Source: Pollutiaquabacter sp046052345 (GTDB taxonomy: Bacteria > Bacteroidota > Bacteroidia > AKYH767-A > 2013-40CM-41-45). From it: a DNA stretch of 27,779 bases. The notes beneath the pieces were generated by a model, which saw only the letters and a program-made list of their open reading frames with translations, had not been told where the DNA came from and did not search any database. The stretch is from positions 1 through 27,779 of the forward strand of contig JBJOMN010000047.1 in the NCBI GenBank assembly GCA_046052345.1. Direction: 5' to 3'. The number at the start of each line of letters is the position of its first letter. Positions within the stretch are counted from its first letter, which is position 1. Below are positions 13,162 through 21,858 of the stretch, piece after piece. Made by a program: the position numbers and the translations under genes.

Positions 13162-15825
13162 TCAGCCTCTGTCGGGAAATACTTCATCGAACAGGAAGTC
13201 CTCGTTGCCGTTCCAACCGCTCAGCCGGAAACGGTAGTCCGTCGTGCCGTCATATTCCAGATATCCTGCGCCGATACCTGCTTCCACACCCTTGACGGGA
13301 TTTCTGTAGGGGAATTTCCGGGTGCCGTTCATCCAGCACCGTAGCAGCCCATGGGTCATTGTAACGGATGTGCTGAAGAGGTAGCTGCTCCAGCGGTCCT
13401 GTTTCTCTTTTTCGAAAACGGCCTGAATGTAATTTCGCCGGTTGTCCGCCAGTGCAAGGGAGGCGTTGTCGACCGTCTCTTTGAAGATATTGAGATGCCG
13501 GAGTCGCAGCCTGCTAGTGATATGATCCCTGGGTGTCGGGTTGCGCAACTCGAAGGATATGACGTTCTCCAGCCTTTGGAAATGTAGCGTCGGCACCATG
13601 CTGTAATCGACGGTGGGATCGTAAGCGTACGGATAGGTGTAGGCATAACGTTGGACGCCGGAACGGAGTCCGATTTCGCGAAGAAATCCACGCTCAGGTT
13701 GGATGCGGTAAGAGAAGAATCCGCCACCTGCAGGCCCCGAACTGCCGTAGGCGTACATCGGCATCACCGCGAATTGGAAATTCTTCTGAGGATAGCCGAC
13801 ATTGTGCAGCACGGCACCGGTCATGATGCCGTCGCTGTAATTCCAGCCGGCCGCCGGTGCAAGATACAGCTGCGTCCTGTCCGGATTCTCTACGTCGGTC
13901 AGCAGCCTGACCTGCAGCGGCTCGGTCTTTCGGAATAAGCCGCCGCCGCGAATGAAGTTGTTCTTGCGGTTCACCTCCGGCATCCACAGTCCCTTATCGA
14001 TTATGTGCGGCAGCACCGGACTGCCTTCTATTTTTACAGTAGTATCACCCGGGAAACCGTTGATCCAGACCGTGGATGTTATTCCGGCGGTGTCCTTCCG
14101 CTGAAGGGCGACAGGCCCTTCGATACTGCCGCGATTCTTCAGTTCGATTTCGAAAGCGTCCGGTTCAATGCGGAGGCTATGGACCGCATAATCCAGTTTG
14201 TCGGTGGTCATCAGCCAGTCCTTGAACAGCCAGTCCAGATTTTTCCCGCTCACGCGCTCGAATACGGCTTCCATGTCCTCCGGATAAGGATGCCGGAAAC
14301 TCCACTCGCGGTAGTACTGCCGCATGCAGGCGTTTAAAAGGGAGTCGCCGAGGTATTGCAGCAAGTATTGGAAGCCGAGCGAAGTCTTGGCGTATACCAT
14401 GTCGGAGTAATTCCGCAAGGCGTAATCCTCCGAACGCAGCGTCAGCGGTTGGTCGATGTTCAGCCGTCCATCTGCGAGATACCGGTAATACTGTTTCAGC
14501 CGTCCGTCCATCCGCGTATTCCTCGTCCATTTTCCCCAACGTCCCATGCGGTTGAAGTACTCGTTCATGGTCGCCGAATCGCCGGCGTAGGTGGTGAAGG
14601 AATAACGCCGGTCGCAGAAGCTGTTCACGCCTTCGTCCATCCAGGGATGGATGCGCTCGTTGCTGCCCAGGATGCCGTAGAACCAGTTATGTCCCAGTTC
14701 GTGTGCCAGTACCCCATCCAGCTGGTACGGATTCGCGGCGTGTCCGATAGCAGTCACCATCGGATATTCCATGTCCGCGCCCTCTGCGTAGATCACATCC
14801 GCTGCCGAAACCTTGTCGTACGGATACTCGCCCACCCATTCGGAGTAGCGTGCTATCGCGCGCTCCATATACTCCGGCGCCTTCAGCCACCATTTCGCCT
14901 GATGGTTCGTGAAGAAGGCGTAGATGTCCAGGTTACGGCCGGATTCCGGCAATTTCATCGTCCGTTTCAGCACGTGCCACCGCTTGTCGGCGAAAAAGGC
15001 GAAATCGTGGACCCTGTCCTGTCTGTATCGAAGCGTCTTGAACGCTTCCGCAGAAGGAGGGAAGTCGAGCTTTTGTGCCGGAAATGAATCGATGCGGGAA
15101 GTGGCCTCCGACAATGAATCCAGCCACGCGTACTCTTTCTGTCCGTTCTCCAGTACTCCGGTGGCGGCCACGCGATAATTTTCAGGCAGGGTGATGGAGA
15201 CATCGAAGCTGCCGAACTCTCCGTAGTATTCGCCTTTGTCCACGTACGGAAAGTAGTTCCATCCGTTGCGGTCATATACGGCAGGTTTGGGATACCATTG
15301 CGTGGTGTAATACGCCTGACCGCTGTGCCCCAGCCGCGAAATCCCCGTCGAAGGATATTTCAGTCGGAAAGGGGTGCGGATGACGGTTGTTCCTCCCGGC
15401 ACTAACGGTGCCGGAAGTTCCAGCACTGCGACGTCCGGAGTGTCTGTCAGCAGATTCCATCTTACAGCCTTTCCGTCCGCCGTGAAATCCAGTGAATCGA
15501 TGCGGCCCCTCCCTTTTTCTCCGGCCTTGATGAAACGCAGGTCGTTGTCGCTGAAGTATGTCCTTGCAAGCACCGTATTCTCGTCACGGTACGCGTTCGG
15601 CCAAAGGTGGAAATAGAGTTCCTGTAATGTGTCCGGGCTGTTGTTCCTGTAAACAAGGGCCTCTTCCCCGCGCAACACGTGCAGCGAATCGTCCAGACTC
15701 ACCGAAATGGTGTAGTTGACCTCCTGTTGAAAATAGGGACGTTGGGCGGTCGCTGTGTGGGTGAGCGCTGCGAAACAGATCGCCGACGCTGCGCAAACGG
15801 ATCCGGAAAGTGGTAAGCGGTACAT
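13162..15825 (-). CDS. exported M1-family zinc metallopeptidase, truncated by an in-frame TGA
   Basis: 887 residues from the ATG at 15825. The longer frame from 15924 overlaps the upstream gene and hides the signal peptide, so it is rejected. Signal peptide 1-27 (ending TATA), then Gln28. An N-terminal beta domain is followed by a gluzincin catalytic core: exopeptidase-like GADMEYP, the zinc site HELGHNW (near residues 371-377) and the third ligand in WMDEGVNSF about 19 residues later. All catalytic residues are therefore present. A long C-terminal region follows and stops at FPDRG with TGA. The same frame continues to 12781, so the full gene would span about 1,014 residues. It lies 43 bp after the TlpA-like gene and is probably co-transcribed with it. 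It is likely a periplasmic or surface aminopeptidase. Confidence 0.85.
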   Translation of the reverse strand: MYRLPLSGSVCAASAICFAALTHTATAQRPYFQQEVNYTISVSLDDSLHVLRGEEALVYRNNSPDTLQELYFHLWPNAYRDENTVLARTYFSDNDLRFIKAGEKGRGRIDSLDFTADGKAVRWNLLTDTPDVAVLELPAPLVPGGTTVIRTPFRLKYPSTGISRLGHSGQAYYTTQWYPKPAVYDRNGWNYFPYVDKGEYYGEFGSFDVSITLPENYRVAATGVLENGQKEYAWLDSLSEATSRIDSFPAQKLDFPPSAEAFKTLRYRQDRVHDFAFFADKRWHVLKRTMKLPESGRNLDIYAFFTNHQAKWWLKAPEYMERAIARYSEWVGEYPYDKVSAADVIYAEGADMEYPMVTAIGHAANPYQLDGVLAHELGHNWFYGILGSNERIHPWMDEGVNSFCDRRYSFTTYAGDSATMNEYFNRMGRWGKWTRNTRMDGRLKQYYRYLADGRLNIDQPLTLRSEDYALRNYSDMVYAKTSLGFQYLLQYLGDSLLNACMRQYYREWSFRHPYPEDMEAVFERVSGKNLDWLFKDWLMTTDKLDYAVHSLRIEPDAFEIELKNRGSIEGPVALQRKDTAGITSTVWINGFPGDTTVKIEGSPVLPHIIDKGLWMPEVNRKNNFIRGGGLFRKTEPLQVRLLTDVENPDRTQLYLAPAAGWNYSDGIMTGAVLHNVGYPQKNFQFAVMPMYAYGSSGPAGGGFFSYRIQPERGFLREIGLRSGVQRYAYTYPYAYDPTVDYSMVPTLHFQRLENVISFELRNPTPRDHITSRLRLRHLNIFKETVDNASLALADNRRNYIQAVFEKEKQDRWSSYLFSTSVTMTHGLLRCWMNGTRKFPYRNPVKGVEAGIGAGYLEYDGTTDYRFRLSGWNGNEDFLFDEVFPDRG

Positions 15826-15868
15826 CGATGCAAAGTAACGCAATCGACTTTTCCTTTCGTTTGCCGGA

Positions 15869-16963
15869 TCAGCGTTTTTTATGAAGAGCCTCCAGGATGA
15901 TCGGTTCAAGCTGCTCGGGATCAAGTCCTTTTGCCAGTATCCTGCCTTCTCCGTCCAGCAGTACGCTGAACGGTATCGCCTCGATGTGATAATCCTTTAC
16001 GCACTTGCTATCCCACTTTTTCATCTCGCTCACGTGTGTCCACGGCAGACCGTCTTGTCGGATAGCCTGCTTCCATGCTTCGGGGTTGTCGTCCAGCGAT
16101 ACTCCGAGCACGTCGAAAGCGTCGGCGCGGTGTTTGTCATACAACCGCTTGAGGTCGGGATTTGCTCTTCTGCAGGGTCCGCACCAACTCGCCCAGAAGT
16201 CCACAAGCAGCACCTTGCCTTTGAAGTCCTCCAACGTCACCTTTTTTCCCTCCGGTGTGTTGAGTTCGATCGGGGGAGCCTGGGATCCGGGAGGAAGCAT
16301 CCGGAGCTCAGTCACCAACCTGCGGTAATCCTCCACGTAAGGGTTCCCGGAATATCTTTTGTCCAGTGAATCCGCAAGCAGCTGCATCAGCTCCAGGTCG
16401 TTGGACTGGTCGAGGAATTTCGTTGCAGACAGGGAGGCAAGCGCCCCGGGATGTTCGCGCACCGTCTTCCGTGCATATTCCCGCATGGAGAGTGTGTATC
16501 CGGTTTCCAACTCATGAGCGGCCGAATCCCGTTGCAGAGGGTCCATATCCCTCATGGCGGCAAAAGTTCGGTTGAAAGAATCTCTCAGCTGTCTGTCTGT
16601 TGCGCGCAGCTTGCGAAGAAGTTCAGATTCAGGCGATCCTTCGACCGTATAAGTGCTCTCCAGTTCCCTTGCATCTCCGGTGATCCTGACGTCTTCGCTT
16701 CCGTCAAGTACGAGATAGATGACGGAATTAGGCCCTGTGCGCAGCAGGTAGTAATCAATTCCTGCAGCACCGTTTCTCATTTCGAAATTCCCGTCACTGT
16801 CTGCGGTGGCAGAGTCCAGCGGAACTTCCCCGGCTTCAGTGATCTTCGATATGATAATAAGTTGGTCGGACCCGAAGTCCAGTTTTCCGGAAATGGTCCG
16901 GTGGCTCCCTCCGGAGCAGGACCATAGCAGGAGTAGGGCGGAGAACTTGAAAAACGTTTTCAT
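15869..16963 (-). CDS. TlpA/ResA-like thioredoxin-fold lipoprotein
   Basis: 364 residues. A lipoprotein signal (LLLLWSC, acylated Cys near 16) is followed by an N-terminal beta domain of the type often called DUF4369 (about 20-115) and a charged helical linker. The C-terminal thioredoxin fold (about 225-364) carries the redox motif WASWCGPC and the cis-Pro context EAIPFSVLLD. Family members are membrane-anchored periplasmic thiol-disulfide reductases. Many Bacteroidota carry several copies whose substrates are unknown. It lies 23 bp after the choice-of-anchor B gene and 43 bp before the M1 peptidase start, so the three appear to form one operon. An additional Cys (SKCVKDY) precedes the cis-Pro. 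Confidence 0.9.
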   Translation of the reverse strand: MKTFFKFSALLLLWSCSGGSHRTISGKLDFGSDQLIIISKITEAGEVPLDSATADSDGNFEMRNGAAGIDYYLLRTGPNSVIYLVLDGSEDVRITGDARELESTYTVEGSPESELLRKLRATDRQLRDSFNRTFAAMRDMDPLQRDSAAHELETGYTLSMREYARKTVREHPGALASLSATKFLDQSNDLELMQLLADSLDKRYSGNPYVEDYRRLVTELRMLPPGSQAPPIELNTPEGKKVTLEDFKGKVLLVDFWASWCGPCRRANPDLKRLYDKHRADAFDVLGVSLDDNPEAWKQAIRQDGLPWTHVSEMKKWDSKCVKDYHIEAIPFSVLLDGEGRILAKGLDPEQLEPIILEALHKKR

Positions 16964-16986
16964 GGTAATCGGGGAAGTAATCGTTT

Positions 16987-18378
16987 TCAGCGCGTGATCA
17001 GCAGGGTGCGCGACATTTCTTCCGTCCGGTTCCGGTAACGAAGGAAGTATATCCCTTCAGGAAGTGCGGACGTGTTGATGCGTTGGCTGCTTTGGCCGTC
17101 GGAAGTTGTCATGCTGAGGACGGATCTTCCCATCGGGTCTGTCAGGTCGAGCCGTCCGGGCGACTGAGCAAACGGCAGACGTACGGATACCGCGTCACTT
17201 GCCGGATTAGGATAAACCGTCAGCACATCCTTGACCGGGTCGCTTTCTCCGGAGGCGGTCAACGTGGATATGTCCAGGACGAACAGGCCCAGCTGCGTAT
17301 CACTCGCAAGCAGATGTCCGCTGGGCAGGTCGGTGTAAACTCCCCAGCAACCCTGATAAGCAGGTGACGGATAGGTGCCGGTCGGATTCTGGTAATGGGT
17401 GTCGAAATATCCGTCAGGTACGGGTGTCTGCGGTTGTGAGATATCGTACGCCTGCACACCGTCCTGATAGTAGGCGATGTAGAGCTCATCCCCGATCACA
17501 TACGGGTTGTGCGGTGTGGCGAGGCCGTTCGTGGCGAACGTATCGACCACGGTAGGGGAGGAGAGGTCGGTGATGTCGATGACCTTCACAGCCATACCGT
17601 CCGGGACTTCATCGCACATATACAGGACGGAGTGGTCTCTGCTCGCGAACGAGCTGTGGTTGTACCCTGCATCCGGATACGTGGTGAGGGAGCCCAGCTG
17701 TTGGAAATGGCCGGTCGCCCGGTTGAATTTGAAGATATGAAGTCCGTCATAACCGCACGATGCAAACACGGTATCGTTGTGCACGTACATGTCGTGGACG
17801 TTGTTGATGGCCGGATAGTCTGTGTCAAGCCGGCGTAGTAATTGGGGGTATACCGGATTCGCCAGGGAATAGACATTCATCGAGGAACGAGGGACGGTCG
17901 GTTTCGAGACCGAGGCTACGTACAACAGGTTGCTGTCTACATACAAGGTATGGCCGCTGTCGAAGATGACATTGCTGTCGTACACGACGTGCACCGAATC
18001 CGGCAGATAGCTCAGATCGGCGATCTGCAACGTGTTGCCGCCGCCGTCACTGATGATATACAGATAATTGTGATACGTCTTATACTCGTGCCAGATGCGG
18101 TCCTGGCTAAGCCCGGCGACGTAGTCCCGTACGACGGGCTGGTACGGGTCGGTCACTTCCACGATGTACGTGCCTGCCGTGGAGCCGATGATGCCATACT
18201 CGCGTCCGTCGGACGGATCGGTCCAGCCCCAGCAGCCTTGGTAGCGGATGCCGTATACCGGCTCGGCGGTGACTGCGGGATCGTCGAAACGGGACATCAG
18301 TGCGATGTCCTGACTGGCATACTGTCCGAAGGCGGCAGTAACCTGTAAAAGGATCAAGAGTAAAACAGGCGGTCTCAT
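16987..18378 (-). CDS. choice-of-anchor B family protein with T9SS sorting domain
   Basis: 463 residues. Signal peptide 1-18 (ending AAFG), then Gln19. The body is a beta-propeller-like series of LVIVD-type repeats (phrases such as GTYIVEVTDPYQPVV, VKVIDITDLSSPTVV, VQAYDISQPQTPV). It includes the family-typical segments YQGCWGWTDPSDGREYGIIG, HEYKTYHNYLYIISD, HDMYVHNDTVFASCGYDGL and YQGCWGVYTDLPSGHLLASD. The last ~75 residues are a type A T9SS domain (VYPNPASDAVSVRL ... GIYFLRYRN). Proteins of this family occur with alternative surface anchors in different phyla, hence the name; the molecular role is unknown. It is the first gene of a minus-strand run leading to lpxH. A weak -7-like TATCCTTG lies at the complement of 18507-18514. 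Confidence 0.9.
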   Translation of the reverse strand: MRPPVLLLILLQVTAAFGQYASQDIALMSRFDDPAVTAEPVYGIRYQGCWGWTDPSDGREYGIIGSTAGTYIVEVTDPYQPVVRDYVAGLSQDRIWHEYKTYHNYLYIISDGGGNTLQIADLSYLPDSVHVVYDSNVIFDSGHTLYVDSNLLYVASVSKPTVPRSSMNVYSLANPVYPQLLRRLDTDYPAINNVHDMYVHNDTVFASCGYDGLHIFKFNRATGHFQQLGSLTTYPDAGYNHSSFASRDHSVLYMCDEVPDGMAVKVIDITDLSSPTVVDTFATNGLATPHNPYVIGDELYIAYYQDGVQAYDISQPQTPVPDGYFDTHYQNPTGTYPSPAYQGCWGVYTDLPSGHLLASDTQLGLFVLDISTLTASGESDPVKDVLTVYPNPASDAVSVRLPFAQSPGRLDLTDPMGRSVLSMTTSDGQSSQRINTSALPEGIYFLRYRNRTEEMSRTLLITR

Positions 18379-18596
18379 ATCAATTGTTTAGAAGGTCCTT
18401 CCTCGCAGCGGCGAGGAGTTTATGGTTAAAGCGTATTTCCCGGGCGAGGCAACTGTTTATTGTTCTGCTTCTTTGCTTGAAACATGGTGGCCGGGGAATG
18501 TTTTTCCAAGGATAAGTAAGGTTTTTTTGCGCAGCGCCTCTGCATGAAATAGTTGAGTCCGCCTTATTTGGCATAAATGCACAGCGGGACCGGTGG

Positions 18597-19412
18597 TCAG
18601 GTTGCCTCCAGCAACCCCTTGAACAGTGTCCGCAATTTCTTCTCCGCTTTTCCGGCAGCTTCCAAGACTTCTTCCAGCGTAATTTTCTGCAGGTTCTCGA
18701 ATCCGCCGAGGTCCGTCACCACCGAAACGGCAAATACGGGGATTCCCGCGTGCCGCGCTACGATGACTTCGGGTACCGTCGACATGCCGACGAGGTCCGC
18801 ACCGATGGTCCTCAACCAACGATACTCCGCCGGTGTCTCGAAGCAGGGGCCTGTCAATGCCGCATACACGCCAAAGTGGTTCCTGATCCCGTGTTTGTCG
18901 GCAATGGCTTTTCCCTTCCGTAGCAAGTCCCGGTCATACGGTTCACTCATGTCCGGGAAGCGCGGACCCCACTTCTCCACATTCGGACCGATGAGCGGGT
19001 TGGTCGGGAGTAGGTTGATATGGTCGTTGATCATCACCAGGTCGCCGATAAGGTACTCAGGATTCATGCCACCGGCGGCATTGGAGATGAAGATCCGTTT
19101 AATGCCGAGTCCGATGAAGACGCGCAACGGAAAAGCCACTTCCTGCATCGAGTAGCCTTCGTAGTAATGGAGCCTTCCCTGGAGTGCGATCACTTTTTTA
19201 CCGCAAAGCTCCCCGATGACCAGTCTGCCGGCGTGGCCTTCGACAGTGGATGCCGGGAATCCGGGAATGTCCTTGTAGTCGATGGAGCAGCGCGCATCGA
19301 TCTCTTCCGCCAAGCCTCCGAGGCCCGTTCCAAGTACGATGCCGGTCTCAGGCCGGAACTCCCCGAGCAGCCCCGAAAGATGTTCAAGCGTCTGTTTTAC
19401 CTGACTGAACAT
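18597..19412 (-). CDS. punA: purine nucleoside phosphorylase (trimeric PNP family)
   Basis: 271 residues, normal for family 2 trimeric PNPs. Diagnostic motifs in order: GIVLGTGLGG near 25-34, GHAGRLVIGE, the substrate-loop LQGRLHYYEGY, SNAAGGMN, GPCFETPAEYR and GADLVGMSTVPEV. The enzyme cleaves purine (deoxy)nucleosides with phosphate to free base plus (deoxy)ribose-1-phosphate in salvage. The start ATG lies inside the last codons of lpxK (29-bp overlap in a different frame), so the two are co-transcribed and probably translationally coupled. The gene name is by analogy; the guanosine/inosine preference is not settled by sequence. Confidence 0.93.
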   Translation of the reverse strand: MFSQVKQTLEHLSGLLGEFRPETGIVLGTGLGGLAEEIDARCSIDYKDIPGFPASTVEGHAGRLVIGELCGKKVIALQGRLHYYEGYSMQEVAFPLRVFIGLGIKRIFISNAAGGMNPEYLIGDLVMINDHINLLPTNPLIGPNVEKWGPRFPDMSEPYDRDLLRKGKAIADKHGIRNHFGVYAALTGPCFETPAEYRWLRTIGADLVGMSTVPEVIVARHAGIPVFAVSVVTDLGGFENLQKITLEEVLEAAGKAEKKLRTLFKGLLEAT

Positions 19413-20466
19413 AGGAAAGGATCTGCTGGTTGAATTTATCCCGGTCCTGATGGAATTCCACTTCGATGGGTACGTAGAAGAAGGGCAGCTTCCTGGTCAG
19501 CGACTCGATTTCCGGATGCCGGAAGCGCATGGCGTCCTTTTCCGTCGTGACGATGATCTTATTGGTGTTCGGTATCAGATCGAACAGTTCACGGATCTTT
19601 TCCATGTCCTTCGCCGTGTACTGGTGATGGTCCGGGTAGGTGATGGTCTCCAGTTTGTCCGTCTTGCGGCGCAGATGCTCCACGAGCCCCGACGGATTGG
19701 CGATGCCGGTCACCAGTAAGATGGTGAACCTTTTCTCCAGGTAGTAATTGGCCCCCATCATCATCATCCCTTCCGATTGTCCGTGCAACCGTATGAATTC
19801 ACCGTAGCGATAGAAGGTGAAATAGACGGGCTGACCGGGTTCGGTGCCGATCTCGTCCAGGATGCGCTTCCGCTCGATAGGCACCAGGATGTTAGGGGTC
19901 TTGCTGACGATGACGATGTCGGCTCGACGGATTGAAGAGTACGGTTCCCGGAGATTACCGGCCGGCAGCAAGAGGTTGTTCAGCTTCAGCGCTTCGTAGT
20001 TGAGGAGCAATATCTGCAGTCCGGCTTTGACCTGACGGTGCTGGTAATTGTCGTCCATCAGTATGACATCCGTACCCGGTTCCTGACGGAGAATCTCATC
20101 GATGGCTTCTTTGCGGTTCTCGCCGACGGATACACGCACGTCGCTGAATTTGGTGAAGTACTGCAACGGCTCGTCACCGATGGTGCTGGAGCTGGCAGCT
20201 CCCGAGGCAAGGATGAATCCTTTTGTCTTCCGGCCGTAGCCTCTGCTCAAGGTCACCACTTGTGAAGAGCTTTTCAGCAACCGGATCAGGTATTCGATGT
20301 GCGGTGTCTTTCCCGTTCCTCCGACCGAGATGTTTCCCACGCCGATGATGCGGACAGCAAATGAAGTCGATTTGAGGTAGCCGGCATCGAACATCCTGTT
20401 TCGCACCCAAACCACCAGACCGTAAAGGAGTGAAAAGGGATAGAGCAGTCTGCGAAAAGAATCCAT
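19384..20466 (-). CDS. lpxK: tetraacyldisaccharide 4'-kinase LpxK
   Basis: 360 residues from the ATG at 20466 (MDSFRRLLYPFSLLYG). The open frame continues upstream to 20769 but only through intergenic repeats that translate as low-complexity Arg/Cys/Gly-rich sequence, so the internal ATG is the real start. Motifs: an N-terminal membrane-associated helix (about 5-25), the P-loop GVGNISVGGTGKTPH, LSRGYGRKTKG, DDNYQHR (usual DDGfQHR, with Asn for Gly), PAGNLREP and the late TTEKDAMR. LpxK phosphorylates the 4' position of the lipid A disaccharide precursor at the inner membrane. It overlaps PNP by 29 bp. Confidence 0.93.
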   Translation of the reverse strand: MDSFRRLLYPFSLLYGLVVWVRNRMFDAGYLKSTSFAVRIIGVGNISVGGTGKTPHIEYLIRLLKSSSQVVTLSRGYGRKTKGFILASGAASSSTIGDEPLQYFTKFSDVRVSVGENRKEAIDEILRQEPGTDVILMDDNYQHRQVKAGLQILLLNYEALKLNNLLLPAGNLREPYSSIRRADIVIVSKTPNILVPIERKRILDEIGTEPGQPVYFTFYRYGEFIRLHGQSEGMMMMGANYYLEKRFTILLVTGIANPSGLVEHLRRKTDKLETITYPDHHQYTAKDMEKIRELFDLIPNTNKIIVTTEKDAMRFRHPEIESLTRKLPFFYVPIEVEFHQDRDKFNQQILSYVQSGKTDA

Positions 20467-20507
20467 GACGCGAAAATACGATATAATTGGTGCAACACGC
20501 GTAATCG

Positions 20508-20648
20508 GTCGGCAGTCGGCAGTTTGCGGTCGGCAGTCGGCGGTCGGTAGTCGCAACCCGCATCCGCCTTCGGCGGACAAGCCCGCGCCTCGACAAGCTC
20601 GGCAAACACAACCCGCAACCCGCATCCGCCTTCGGCGGACAAGCCCGC
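20508..20648. repeat. heptamer array plus two 35-bp hairpin repeats between lpxK and the Nif3-like gene
   Basis: Seven 7-bp units (GTCGGCA, GTCGGCA, GTTTGCG, GTCGGCA, GTCGGCG, GTCGGTA, GTCGCAA) run from 20508 to 20556. Two identical 35-bp copies follow at 20552-20586 and 20614-20648, 62 bp apart, each containing the hairpin TCCGCC-TTC-GGCGGA. AACCCGC units of the opposite-arm type surround the second copy. A separate CTCGACAAGCTCGG palindrome-like segment lies between them. The element fills most of the divergent intergenic region and produces a false N-terminal extension of lpxK. Confidence 0.85.
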
Positions 20649-20715
20649 AACCCGCTCGCCTCATTCCGCTCCCGAATCGGTATCTTCGCCTGTCCAACAT
20701 CCAAAACACATCATC

Positions 20716-21819
20716 ATGTCTGTCATTTCCATTGCCGAGGTCATCGCCCATCTGGAGTCCTTTGCACATCCTTCTCTGCAGGAGTCCTACGATAATTCAG
20801 GACTGCTGGTGGGTGATGCGGCAGATCCGGTTCGCGGTATCGTGGTGTCGCTGGACTGTACCGAGGCGGTCGTGGAGGAGGCAGCGGCGACCGGATGCAA
20901 CCTGATAGTCGCTCATCACCCCATTGTTTTCGGAGGTATCAAGAGGCTGAACGGCGCAAATTATATCGAGCGGACCGTCATTGCGGCCATCCGCAAAGGG
21001 ATTGCCATCTACGCCATCCATACGAACCTGGACAACGTTCAGGACGGGGTCAATCGCATGATCGCAGGTCGTCTCGGGCTGACGAATCTTCGCGTACTTG
21101 CTCCCAAATACGGGATGCTTCGCAAGCTTGTCACGTATGCTCCCGCGGCGAACGCAGCGGCCGTCCGTTCGGCATTGTTCGAAGCCGGGGCGGGGAAAAT
21201 CGGCAACTACGACTCCTGCAGTTTCAACCTCGAGGGTACGGGAACGTTCCGGGCCTCCGAAGGTGCCGATCCATACGTGGGTAAGGTCGGGCAGCTGCAT
21301 GAGGAGAGAGAGGAGCGTATCGAGGTTGTTTTTGAGAAATGGAGACAATCCGGCGTATTGGCCGCCTTGAAGGGAAGCCACCCGTACGAGGAAATCGCAT
21401 TCGACATCTATTCGCTTGAAAATCAGCATCCCGGAATCGGATCAGGATTAGTCGGTGAGCTGCCGGAGCCGGTCTCAGAAGTCGATTTTCTTCAAAAAAT
21501 CAAGAAAAATATGGCTGCGGGATGCCTCAGGCATACGTCCCTGCTTGGAAAACCGGTCCGGAAAGTCGCCGTTTGCGGCGGATCGGGCAGTTTTCTGCTG
21601 AATGATGCTAAAAAAGCCGATGCCGATGTGTTTTTAACGGCGGATTTCAAGTATCATCAGTTTTTTGACGCCGACGGGAAGATTGTCATCGCCGACATCG
21701 GCCATTACGAGAGCGAGCAGTACACAATAGGGCTATTAAAAGACCTGATTGTTGAAAAATTTGCTACCTTTGCCGTCCGTTCGACGGGGGTGAATACCAA
21801 CCCGGTACATTACCTGTAA
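20716..21819 (+). CDS. Nif3-like dinuclear metal centre protein (YqfO type)
   Basis: 367 residues, matching the longer Nif3/YqfO class with an inserted central domain (about residues 130-240) of the CutA/PII-like kind. Metal-binding motifs: NLIVAHHP (near 60-66), HTNLDN (near 103-108) and the C-terminal ADIGHYESEQ (near 329-338). DNSGLLVGD near the N-terminus is also typical. The family forms hexamers with a two-metal site. Some members are annotated as GTP cyclohydrolase I type 2, but the physiological role is unsettled. The gene is divergent from lpxK. TATCTTCG at 20681-20688, 28 nt before the ATG, is one mismatch from a Bacteroidota -7 box. The zinc-ribbon gene follows after 39 bp, which fits the common pairing of these two families. 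Confidence 0.92.
   Translation: MSVISIAEVIAHLESFAHPSLQESYDNSGLLVGDAADPVRGIVVSLDCTEAVVEEAAATGCNLIVAHHPIVFGGIKRLNGANYIERTVIAAIRKGIAIYAIHTNLDNVQDGVNRMIAGRLGLTNLRVLAPKYGMLRKLVTYAPAANAAAVRSALFEAGAGKIGNYDSCSFNLEGTGTFRASEGADPYVGKVGQLHEEREERIEVVFEKWRQSGVLAALKGSHPYEEIAFDIYSLENQHPGIGSGLVGELPEPVSEVDFLQKIKKNMAAGCLRHTSLLGKPVRKVAVCGGSGSFLLNDAKKADADVFLTADFKYHQFFDADGKIVIADIGHYESEQYTIGLLKDLIVEKFATFAVRSTGVNTNPVHYL
21765..21772 (+). promoter_or_regulatory. possible -7 box for the zinc-ribbon gene inside the Nif3-like gene
   Basis: TACCTTTG matches TAnnTTTG exactly and lies 87 nt before the zinc-ribbon ATG, within the last codons of the Nif3-like gene. No TTTG sits at the ideal 19-nt spacing upstream, so this is only a candidate. 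Confidence 0.25.
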
Positions 21820-21827
21820 CCGGGTTG
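21798..21827. other. stem-loop spanning the stop codon of the Nif3-like gene
   Basis: Perfect 9-bp stem CAACCCGGT / ACCGGGTTG (21798-21806 with 21819-21827) with a 12-nt loop that includes part of the TAA stop. There is no following T run, so it is not a classical terminator. It could act as an intercistronic or attenuating hairpin before the zinc-ribbon gene. Confidence 0.45.
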
Positions 21828-21858
21828 CAGTTTCTGAATGTCTTAAGCTGTTACGGCG

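Noticed and set aside
13162..13164. TGA read as selenocysteine or reassigned codon
   Set aside because: TGA ends several neighbouring genes normally, and no SECIS-like hairpin was evident immediately downstream.
15826..15924. Upstream start for the M1 peptidase
   Set aside because: It overlaps the TlpA-like gene and masks a canonical signal peptide beginning at 15825.
18379..18596. Small ORFs (such as 18380-18574, minus) between PNP and the choice-of-anchor B gene
   Set aside because: No start context, composition or motif supports them. The stretch is better read as a leader and promoter region.
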